Positions 7,455-14,095 of a stretch of 38,086 bases of DNA are shown here, in pieces. Below the pieces are notes generated by a model that made no database searches, was not told the origin of the DNA, and saw only the letters and a program-made list of their open reading frames with translations. The translations under genes were made by a program, and so were the position numbers. The stretch spans positions 1 to 38,086 of the IMG/VR virus record IMGVR_UViG_3300017963_000478; one strand, written 5' to 3'. Source of the stretch: a virus. Every line of letters begins with the position of its first letter. Position 1 is the stretch's first letter.

Positions 7455-7570
7455 TTACGAGTAAGTAAGGAAGGAGCAAGAACTTACGGTTTTTCACAGC
7501 GCAGAATTTTTTTGCTCTTTTTGTCTGGGGCAAAATTGGGACATATTTTTTGGGCACCTTTGGGTCAAAG

Positions 7571-8530
7571 ATGGCTAATCTTAGTTACTTGAAAAAACGT
7601 AAACGTTGGAGGGTTCGCTGGCACGCAACCTGCAAAAACCCACGTTATATCTTCTCAGGCTCAAAAAATTTCATCGAAAAATCTCAGGCGGTTGCCTTCT
7701 ATGCCGAAATTGAATTGCAGGAAAAACTTGTCCGTGAAGGCAATGTCAAGCCAGGCGAATCAATGTCAGATGTCACCAATGATTTTTACAGACATATTAC
7801 CCGACACACCATAAGAACTCAGCAGCATTACAAGTTTGTGATAAAACGATTTGTGCAGAGCATACCAAATTCTATCATACGTATTCATCAACTCCGACCT
7901 GCCCATATTCAGGAGTATCTCTACAGGATGGCCGGCAAAAAGAACAGGACTCTAAATGCTCACTTAACTGTAATTAAGTCTTTCTGCCGTTACTTTAGCG
8001 AGCGGTATAATATCGATAATCCTGCAAGCCAGATTAAACTACTCAAAGAAGATCCCCCGGAAAACCGTTGTCTTACAAAAGATGAATATCGCAAAGTTCT
8101 CGAAATCGCCGGGCCTCTCGCAAAAGACAGGATTGTATTCCTGGCTCATACGGGATTAAGGGCTTCGGAGTTCGCGTCTCTAAAACCGTCAAGCTTTAAT
8201 AACGGCTGCATAACTATAACAGGCAAAGGCAGACGTCGCCGGACCATACCATTAAACAAGACAGCAAGGTCGCTGGTGCGTACTATTCAGCCGGCCTCTA
8301 AAAATGCCTTGTATTTGCAATTCTCTCGATTAGCTGTCAAGGCCGGAATTCCACCGTTCGGTCCACATGCCCTACGTCATTACTGTGCCACTCAGCTGCT
8401 ACTCAATGGTGTTGCAGCCGCTACAGTCTCGAAAATCATGGGCGTTTCTGTCAGAGTGATCGAAAAACATTACGCACACATCTTAACGTCTGATATTAGC
8501 AATGCTACTGATGTTCTCGATGTACTATGA
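7571..8530 (+). CDS. int: Tyrosine recombinase / phage integrase (319 aa)
   Basis: Catalyses integration and excision at the neighbouring tRNA-derived core. An N-terminal basic arm-type binding region (MANLSYLKKRKRWRVRWHAT) precedes a SAM-like core-binding domain (about 65-150) and the catalytic domain. Active-site residues visible: R197 (HTGLRASE), K219 (TGKGRR), H266 and R269 (HALRH) and Y301 (EKHYAHI). The usual second His/Trp of the LGH motif is Val here (MGVS, V292), a mild deviation. An in-frame TTG start at 7550 is possible, but ATG at 7571 matches the expected beginning. The ribosome site is weak. Confidence 0.95.
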   Translation: MANLSYLKKRKRWRVRWHATCKNPRYIFSGSKNFIEKSQAVAFYAEIELQEKLVREGNVKPGESMSDVTNDFYRHITRHTIRTQQHYKFVIKRFVQSIPNSIIRIHQLRPAHIQEYLYRMAGKKNRTLNAHLTVIKSFCRYFSERYNIDNPASQIKLLKEDPPENRCLTKDEYRKVLEIAGPLAKDRIVFLAHTGLRASEFASLKPSSFNNGCITITGKGRRRRTIPLNKTARSLVRTIQPASKNALYLQFSRLAVKAGIPPFGPHALRHYCATQLLLNGVAAATVSKIMGVSVRVIEKHYAHILTSDISNATDVLDVL

Positions 8531-8557
8531 AATTATGAAAGAGCTTTATTGCTATCA

Positions 8558-8622
8558 GGTAGAGCCGTAAACCGATCCAATATAGAAACAGGGCGGCTAT
8601 TTTCCACCATCCTGGCTCTACC
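8558..8622 (+). terminator. Inverted repeat with T-run after the integrase
   Basis: A 9-bp perfect stem GGTAGAGCC/GGCTCTACC (8558-8566 with 8614-8622) with a 47-nt loop; a run of eight T begins about 12 bases later. The loop is long for an intrinsic terminator, but position and polarity fit the end of the int transcript. Confidence 0.4.
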
Positions 8623-8725
8623 GTTATGTTCTGATTTTTTTGCATTTTTCTTTTGCTTTTTTAATCCGCCGTGTTAGTCTGATAACTGCACGGAGGCCGG
8701 CACGGAGGTAAATTCTTAATAAAAA

Positions 8726-8828
8726 CTCGCTGGCGGATATTTTTTCGCTCGCAGCAAAGAAATGCCGCCAGTCGAGTAAAAACACAAATTTCGTTCGTGG
8801 CTTCTATAAGGGCTGATTGCTGCGAGCG
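8726..8828. ncRNA. Interleaved stems (pseudoknot-capable region)
   Basis: Stem 1 pairs 8726-8736 (CTCGCTGGCGG) with 8765-8776, with one bulge. Stem 2 pairs 8746-8757 (CGCTCGCAGCAA) perfectly with 8817-8828 over 12 bp. The 5' arm of stem 2 lies in the loop of stem 1, the topology of an H-type pseudoknot. It may instead be protein-binding DNA; the transcribed strand is unknown. Confidence 0.35.
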
Positions 8829-8859
8829 TTAAGACCATTTAAATACCTTTCATTTCTAA

Positions 8860-8874
8860 CCGATACTGTATCGG
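8860..8874. promoter_or_regulatory. Operator-like palindrome CCGATACTGTATCGG
   Basis: A perfect 7-bp dyad around one central base, of the size bound by dimeric phage repressors. It lies about 115 bases before the start of the next plus-strand gene. Confidence 0.5.
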
Positions 8875-8911
8875 GTACACAGATAATCTGTCAATGTAAA
8901 TTTGTAAATAA

Positions 8912-8929
8912 TTTGTGAAATTTCACAAA
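8912..8929. promoter_or_regulatory. Operator-like palindrome TTTGTGAAATTTCACAAA
   Basis: A perfect 18-bp palindrome, 59 bases before the next start codon, flanked by further TTTGT(A/G) half-site-like copies at 8900 and 8934. It is a good candidate for a dimeric regulator binding site. Confidence 0.55.
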
Positions 8930-8987
8930 AATATTTGTGGAATAATTGTAATTGACTGAAATGTAAGGCTTTATAGGATTATGAGTG

Positions 8988-9401
8988 ATGAAAAAAAGTG
9001 AAGAAAAAACTAACACTGGTTGGCCTGTTCCAGTCAAAATTAAGGAGGATTTTACAAAATTCTGTGCTGATAAAGGATTAGTTGCCCAGGAAGATTGTGC
9101 AGGTGCTTTATTTATTTGGCAGTATATACCGGCTGAAATCAGAGAAAGGGCCAAAGACCAGGCTAAAGGATTAGGAAAGGTCACAAAAAAGTTCTGGAAA
9201 AATAATTTCCATAATGCTGCAAAAAATTGTGTAATAACCGATGCTGTTTCTAATAATGATTTGGACAAGATCGAACAGCAAGCAATACAGGACATTCGAC
9301 TTGCCTGTCAGAAAGCTCGGAATATTGTATCTCGCTCTTTAGCTCAGAGTGAAGGGCAGAAACAAAACATCGATCAAAATGATGTCTCAGAAGCTGGTTA
9401 A
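8988..9401 (+). CDS. Hypothetical protein, possibly ribbon-helix-helix-like (137 aa)
   Basis: Residues about 13-45 (WPVPVKIKEDFTKFCADKGL, then QEDCAGALFIWQYIPAEIR) have the strand-helix-helix pattern of CopG/Arc-type DNA-binding proteins, and the rest is helical and charged. The assignment is weak. GTG at 8985 is an alternative start directly before ATG 8988. The position behind two perfect palindromes, on the integrase strand and opposite to all structural genes, would suit a regulator of lysogeny, but this is inference from context only. Confidence 0.6.
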   Translation: MKKSEEKTNTGWPVPVKIKEDFTKFCADKGLVAQEDCAGALFIWQYIPAEIRERAKDQAKGLGKVTKKFWKNNFHNAAKNCVITDAVSNNDLDKIEQQAIQDIRLACQKARNIVSRSLAQSEGQKQNIDQNDVSEAG

Positions 9402-9505
9402 TCTTTTCAATGTTACGCTCTTTGACAAAATCAATAGTCACCGCTGTCATATAACTCTTCCTTTCCACCACCGTCCTTCAATCCCCTGCATATATAATGG
9501 CGTAT

Positions 9506-9517
9506 GTCACTGGTGAC
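9506..9517. promoter_or_regulatory. Short dyad GTCACTGGTGAC upstream of the zinc-ribbon gene
   Basis: A 5-bp dyad with two central bases, followed by the A/T-rich TTGATTATAAAATTAATAAA stretch that could hold a promoter for the gene at 9568. It is too short to be sure of. Confidence 0.25.
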
Positions 9518-9567
9518 TTGTTGATTATAAAATTAATAAATATTAAATATTTTTTGGGAGAGGAAAA

Positions 9568-9819
9568 ATGCCTTTACAAAAATGTCTGGATTGTGGCAAA
9601 GAAATATCTACAGCAGCATATAGTTGTCCACATTGCGGTAAACCTAACCGCGTATTAATAAATCAGTCATCAAAAATACAACGCAAAGGGGGCATTTTTG
9701 AAGCTATTGGATTTATACTTATTATATGTGGTATTTTTAGTTGTCTTGTTAATTCTACATTAGGAATTCTATTGATAGTGATTGGATTTATTATTTTTCT
9801 GATAGGCAGATTTTTATAA
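9568..9819 (+). CDS. Zinc-ribbon membrane protein (83 aa)
   Basis: C6-x2-C9 and C20-x2-C23 (KCLDCG...SCPHCGK) form an N-terminal zinc ribbon of the type found at the start of many small bacterial membrane proteins. Two hydrophobic helices occupy residues 44-83 (FEAIGFILIICGIFSCLV and then LGILLIVIGFIIFLIGRFL). The role is unknown. Start from GGGAGAGGAAAA-ATG. It ends five bases from the convergent gene and may be a lysogenic (moron-type) gene. Confidence 0.8.
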   Translation: MPLQKCLDCGKEISTAAYSCPHCGKPNRVLINQSSKIQRKGGIFEAIGFILIICGIFSCLVNSTLGILLIVIGFIIFLIGRFL

Positions 9820-9823
9820 ATAG

Positions 9824-10081
9824 TCAAGTGTTTACAACTGGTGACTTTCTAAATCTTTTGAGCTTGTTTTTAATGAAGCTACGAAGTGATTTAATCTTAC
9901 TTTTGTCGGCCTTCGCTACTATTGATATTTGATGTAAATTCTCAACTGCATTTCTCAATTCAACTAATAAAACATTATTCCAGAAAAAAATGCACTTGAA
10001 TTGCTCCTGTCCTCCGTCATTAAACATTTTTACCAATAGCCGGCAATCTTTACAATCGATATCCGAAAACGGGCAGTTCAT
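9824..10081 (-). CDS. Small Cys-containing hypothetical protein (85 aa)
   Basis: It begins MNCPFSDIDCKDCRLL with a later KCIFF, so four Cys could hold a metal, and ends in a basic helix (KSLRSFIKNKLKRFRKS). No family is recognised. AGGAGTTAAAAAA-ATG gives a strong start. It is the last gene of the large leftward structural operon, directly behind the tail-tip protein. Confidence 0.7.
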   Translation of the reverse strand: MNCPFSDIDCKDCRLLVKMFNDGGQEQFKCIFFWNNVLLVELRNAVENLHQISIVAKADKSKIKSLRSFIKNKLKRFRKSPVVNT

Positions 10082-10092
10082 TTTTTTAACTC

Positions 10093-13000
10093 CTAAGCAT
10101 TAATATCAAGTTTACATTCTACCAATACTGACAATCTTAATCTTCCGTTCGCTCCGCTCAATTCAGAGTCAAAACGAATAGCCTTTGCTCCGGTACCGGT
10201 GATACTGCTTGTTATGTCTATTTCCGATTGATCCGCCGTGTAAGATGATGATTGACTCCCATAGCCGGAACCGTTGTCGATATGATAATGTATTTGCGGT
10301 GAATTTGTTTCTTCGTGTATTCCGTATGTTAGGCCGTGACTATGAGACGGCGTTGTGTGCGTATGTGATGGCGCTGTGTGTGTGTGATTATTTATATTAA
10401 CTGTGTGTGTGTGGTCTGGAAAATCGCAGAGGTGTGTATGATTATTAAGTCCGTGGTCATGGTAACCCAGGGCCGCTGTATAAGTATTCCCCGGGTCTTC
10501 AGTCGATACGTTAATATAGCTCAATTGATGCCGATGATTTGTATTGCTTATCGAATGACTATGACTTATTTGAGCTATAGTATGTCGATGGTTTGTATAG
10601 CTTATCGAATGTCTGTGGGAACCACCGCCGGAGTCATAACCTGTGTAATTGTCCGCTCCATCTTCATAGCCTGTGTAATTGTCCGCTCCATCTTCATTGC
10701 CTGTGTTGCTGGACGCTCCATCTTCGTATTCGGTATAGTCACTTGTTATCTCGTGGTTATGACTTGGCATTGTATGATAATGAGTGCCAAGGTCTGTCTG
10801 TGCCGTGTTTCCGGTTGCTGCTTCTGTAGCCTGGGGCCAACTTACGCCGCCAGCTGCGGAAGTCACTGCGTCCGCTCCGTCCGCCGTCGTCGTTTGGTCA
10901 CCACCGGCACCTGATGTTGACGCACCGTCTGTTTGGGACGTAGTCGAATAAGCTCGATAAGGCTTTATGAAGAAACTTAATTTAACAGACACAATTGCTA
11001 TAGTCTCGGACACAATATGAAACGGACATTCAAAAGGCTTTGAGTTGTCAAGGCTGTCATAAAAATTGTAAACGTAGGTGTTTCTCAATTCGAGATATTG
11101 TTCCGCTCTGATAGTACCGGCCAGAAGAATTGCCGCGTGTAACAGCTGAACACCGTTCGCCGGATATGCCACTCCTGATTTATTAACACACATCAACCAA
11201 TTGCCGGCGGCAAGGGCTGTATTCGCGTCATTAGTTGTTCTAAACTGTGTAGTATAATTCGGGTCCCAATAAATAAATTCATCCGTCGTACTGCTCGGAG
11301 TTATTTCATAAGCAACGCCGCGATATCGGAAATAGATAGGCTCAGCTGCATCTCTTTTTTGCCAATCGACAGTATCAACAGAGTCACCAACCCAATCGCA
11401 ATTGCTTAACCAGGGGATTTCTATATCAGGCCTGTTCGGTAACATCTGGTGAACAATTCCTCTGACTTGCTCCTCTGTCAAAGGCGTTAGCAATTGCGTT
11501 GACGGGGCCGGCCAAACATAATTAGGGTCATCTATGTAAAGAGGTAAATTGTCACTATCAAATAAATCGGTGTCGTATGTTTCAAGCTCGACATCGATAT
11601 AATTGTCCTCCCTTAGACTCATTTTGATAATTCGACGCAACTTGATTTCGCCAGTTTTTCCAATCGCACAAACATTATTTTTCGTCGGCGTTACTGTCCA
11701 CGTCTCTGCGATTGTCAATGTTTTATCGACCGTACTTTGTACCGTGTAAGCCTCAACTGTTACCTCGTTGTTAATATCATCAAAGCTTTTTATGTAAACG
11801 AGTGAGCCGGCGGACACATTTAATGTCCTGTCAAGCTCGACGGTATTATTGGAAGTGACATTGACAACACGAAAACTTTTGCCCCAATTCGGCACAGTAG
11901 CTTGAACACGAACAACACGGCCAGGCTTATATCGCAATGCGTCCTTAAACATTCTGCATGTGTTGATATTCTTAATCAGAGCGTTTCTTTGCATTACATG
12001 ATTGCCGATTCTTATTGCAAGTGACTGACTTGTGACTCCAATACCCTCGATGTCAATAGGTCTTGTGTATGTGCCGGCGTTTTCGTTCGGTACCGGAAAG
12101 CTTGTTCTTTCGTATCCGGCCAAAGAGTCTTTGAAGTAAACTTCGGCACATCCGGCCATTTCCCCGTATCCGGCATAGCTATTTTTCCACGTCCTCGCCA
12201 TCATGCAATCGAATGTTATTAAATCAATCGGATCATCAGTAGCTTTGTCGATCCATCCGGTTAATGTATGGCCTTGCCAATAAGGATACATTCTGCCGAC
12301 CTGTGCAATCTCGTATGACAAACGCCACACATCTGTTGAAAAATCGCAGATTATGTCACATGTCATCCTATCTTCTGTACCGCCGTTACCATCGTCAACC
12401 TGCTGAGAACACCACTCAGCCCACTCATAAATGAAAGCAGTATCAACCCTCGTCGGGCTTAGCCCTTCGTACCGCTCAATCGTATATGGTTCTCCCGCTC
12501 CGTCACCGCTAATTACAGGCTGTGTCACCTGGTCAAAATATATCCATGCTCGATTTCGTGTGTAACCAATCGACCATGATGTCCCGTTGTAAATATTGAC
12601 AAGCTTGCCATCAGCAACCCACTTGACATTGAAGCTTCCATGCAACCGCTCTGTTGCCAGGGCTATTATACCGAGCAATGCACGACCAGGCCTTCTAAAC
12701 GCTACGTCAATGACCTCCCTAACCGACCTTACACCGACATCGTCGCCAAAACGAACAATTCCCTGGTCTGCTGTTGTTTTGGTGAATCTTAAATCGTATT
12801 TCTTGCCGCGTTCCACATAGCCCGGCGATTGTTCATTGACGCTATATTTTTTATAGACAGGCGACATCTGACTTTCACTGATACTTGTATTAAGCAGAGT
12901 TGTCCACGTCGCCAAACCTCTTTCGCTAATCTCAACTTTGACACCTATCGAATGAGCGACCTGGTCGCCCATGTCCGTATAATGCCAAATGCCGCGTAGG

Positions 13001-13737
13001 AATTCGAGAGTGTATTCGATATCATTAAAATTCTGATTAGGTGTTGTCCATGTCACCGGGCCATCATCATAAGTAAACTCGTAGCCTTTAGTCCTGTATT
13101 CGTTCTTGTGTTTTTCAAAACCTGTCATGCAGGTCTGATTAGTCGTACCTAATCTATCCTGCACAGTTAAGTTTGAAAAATTGCCAGCCGGCTGGTCATC
13201 TATATAAACAATGTTGGATCCCCTGCCTTGAACCGGTCCACGGCCATAATCGAGAATCAAATATAAAATCTCACTACCGCTATCGTCAACGTCTGTCCAC
13301 TTTGCAACTATGTTTCCATAATGCATATTCCTTCCGTAAGGTTCCGGCATTGGAATACCTTCTCGCCTTTGTGTGAATGAATCCCAGCCAAAAGACTGTG
13401 TCTCCGGTAGCTCTTTTTTCTCCGGTAACGTCTGGTCGAATAATCCCCTTGTCAAGTAATACACACCGACTGTTATGAGCGCCGACCAGGCAATCCCCTT
13501 TATTATCTCCCATAGTACAGCCCATGCAGCTGCAGGAGCGAACACCACTTTCGAACCCGCTCTAATTTGACCGTTTTCTTTATTGTCAACAACACACAGG
13601 TCATTAGCCGGCAAGTGTAATTGACTTTTCAATTGCTCGATGTTCTGTCCCTTGAATGGTACTCGAACAACTGTTGTGTCACCTTTATTAAAAGGATGAC
13701 TTAAAATAGCCACGTATATTGATGAATCATGGTTCAT
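10093..13737 (-). CDS. Tail-tip protein J-like (host specificity), with a His-rich fibre end (1214 aa)
   Basis: The N-terminal 110 residues with a hydrophobic segment (AWAVLWEIIKGIAWSALITV) look like lambda gpI fused to the front. From about 120 the gpJ hallmark GIPMPEPYGRNMHYGNIVA and the RGPVQG segment follow. The central part has fibronectin-like, beta-rich domains. The C-terminal 300 residues include three tandem 10-residue repeats (EDGADNYTGY) and 13 HxH motifs (for example HTHTAPSHTHTTPSHSHG), as in metal-binding needle-like fibre tips. It probably forms the central tail fibre that touches the host receptor. It starts 11 bases inside the end of the K-like gene. Confidence 0.88.
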   Translation of the reverse strand: MNHDSSIYVAILSHPFNKGDTTVVRVPFKGQNIEQLKSQLHLPANDLCVVDNKENGQIRAGSKVVFAPAAAWAVLWEIIKGIAWSALITVGVYYLTRGLFDQTLPEKKELPETQSFGWDSFTQRREGIPMPEPYGRNMHYGNIVAKWTDVDDSGSEILYLILDYGRGPVQGRGSNIVYIDDQPAGNFSNLTVQDRLGTTNQTCMTGFEKHKNEYRTKGYEFTYDDGPVTWTTPNQNFNDIEYTLEFLRGIWHYTDMGDQVAHSIGVKVEISERGLATWTTLLNTSISESQMSPVYKKYSVNEQSPGYVERGKKYDLRFTKTTADQGIVRFGDDVGVRSVREVIDVAFRRPGRALLGIIALATERLHGSFNVKWVADGKLVNIYNGTSWSIGYTRNRAWIYFDQVTQPVISGDGAGEPYTIERYEGLSPTRVDTAFIYEWAEWCSQQVDDGNGGTEDRMTCDIICDFSTDVWRLSYEIAQVGRMYPYWQGHTLTGWIDKATDDPIDLITFDCMMARTWKNSYAGYGEMAGCAEVYFKDSLAGYERTSFPVPNENAGTYTRPIDIEGIGVTSQSLAIRIGNHVMQRNALIKNINTCRMFKDALRYKPGRVVRVQATVPNWGKSFRVVNVTSNNTVELDRTLNVSAGSLVYIKSFDDINNEVTVEAYTVQSTVDKTLTIAETWTVTPTKNNVCAIGKTGEIKLRRIIKMSLREDNYIDVELETYDTDLFDSDNLPLYIDDPNYVWPAPSTQLLTPLTEEQVRGIVHQMLPNRPDIEIPWLSNCDWVGDSVDTVDWQKRDAAEPIYFRYRGVAYEITPSSTTDEFIYWDPNYTTQFRTTNDANTALAAGNWLMCVNKSGVAYPANGVQLLHAAILLAGTIRAEQYLELRNTYVYNFYDSLDNSKPFECPFHIVSETIAIVSVKLSFFIKPYRAYSTTSQTDGASTSGAGGDQTTTADGADAVTSAAGGVSWPQATEAATGNTAQTDLGTHYHTMPSHNHEITSDYTEYEDGASSNTGNEDGADNYTGYEDGADNYTGYDSGGGSHRHSISYTNHRHTIAQISHSHSISNTNHRHQLSYINVSTEDPGNTYTAALGYHDHGLNNHTHLCDFPDHTHTVNINNHTHTAPSHTHTTPSHSHGLTYGIHEETNSPQIHYHIDNGSGYGSQSSSYTADQSEIDITSSITGTGAKAIRFDSELSGANGRLRLSVLVECKLDINA
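10640..10729 (-). repeat. Three 30-bp tandem repeats in the tail-tip gene
   Basis: Units at 10640-10669, 10670-10699 and 10700-10729. The first two are nearly identical and the third has diverged (encoding GASSNTGNEDGA-type residues). They encode acidic 10-residue units next to the HxH region, a likely slippage hot spot in the receptor-binding end. Confidence 0.85.
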
Positions 13738-14095
13738 AATAACCTTCGATTATTAAACTCCAGGGCCAGCCGGTCAACCGCTCCCTGCAAGCCACATATT
13801 GATTTGTGTTTCTGTCTTTAATGTCAACCGGCGTTGCATGTATGAAATGTAGTGTATCCGGATAGACAACTCCGCTATGCCAGTCACCGCCCATATTAAA
13901 AAGCACAATGCATGGCACAACCGGCTTGTCAATTTTTTTCATCTGCGTTTGATGTTGTAAGTTTTTTAATCGAGGCAAGCCGAGCAATCTGTAAACATGC
14001 CGGCAAAAAGCCCAACAGACATACTTTCTGCTTTGGCCGGCAAGGTTCTGACCAAATGGTTCATTAAGTATCTCTTGTATTTGTTTAGCAATCAT
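13727..14095 (-). CDS. NlpC/P60-like tail peptidase, gpK position (122 aa)
   Basis: C27 in RKYVCWAFCRHVYRLLGLPR and H73 in GGDWHSGVVYPD, with a later FIHATP, fit the Cys-His core of NlpC/P60 peptidoglycan peptidases. These occur at the K position of lambda-like tails and help the tail penetrate the cell wall. The ATG at 14095 overlaps the stop of the upstream gene (ATGA). The frame continues upstream to 14137, but the overlap start is better. The protein is short for the family, lacking the N-terminal JAB domain of lambda gpK. Confidence 0.8.
   Translation of the reverse strand: MIAKQIQEILNEPFGQNLAGQSRKYVCWAFCRHVYRLLGLPRLKNLQHQTQMKKIDKPVVPCIVLFNMGGDWHSGVVYPDTLHFIHATPVDIKDRNTNQYVACRERLTGWPWSLIIEGYYEP

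Larger units (their letters stand above)
7321..7535 (+). repeat. Direct repeat TGGGGCAAAA flanking the attachment core
   Basis: The 10-mer TGGGGCAAAA occurs at 7321-7330 and 7526-7535, about 82 and 71 bases on either side of the tRNA-derived core. Short direct repeats at such distances are typical of integrase arm-type binding sites. Nothing else proves this. Confidence 0.4.
6959..7570. promoter_or_regulatory. Divergent control and attachment region between the left operon and the integrase
   Basis: This gene-free stretch holds a 10-bp hairpin (6991-7023), the palindrome TTAGCGCTAA (7146-7155), a plus-strand promoter, the tRNA 3' half and flanking direct repeats, listed separately. No convincing minus-strand promoter for the lipoprotein operon was found by eye. 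A 60-codon plus-strand frame at 7125-7307 has no ribosome site and is not called. Confidence 0.6.
8531..8987. promoter_or_regulatory. Structured and palindrome-rich intergenic region after the integrase
   Basis: No gene is supported in this 457-base gap. It contains a long-loop inverted repeat with a T-run (8558-8622), two interleaved stems (8726-8828), and two perfect operator-like palindromes (8860-8874 and 8912-8929), listed separately. A possible minus-strand promoter (TTGACA complement at 8889-8894 with TACAGT 18 bases on) would overlap the first palindrome and run antisense towards int. Confidence 0.55.

Noticed and set aside
9250-9471. Minus-strand 73-codon frame overlapping the 137-aa gene
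   Set aside because: Antisense to a better supported plus-strand gene and without a ribosome site.
10640-10729. Possible CRISPR-like repeat
   Set aside because: Units are contiguous without spacers and lie in a coding frame; it is an ordinary tandem repeat. No CRISPR array was seen elsewhere.
10378-10914. Plus-strand frame of 178 codons opposite the His-rich fibre end
   Set aside because: Cys/Val-rich antisense of the HxH codons; no ribosome site and no domain.
10093-13737. Diversity-generating retroelement target in the tail-tip gene
   Set aside because: No reverse transcriptase and no template repeat were found in the window.
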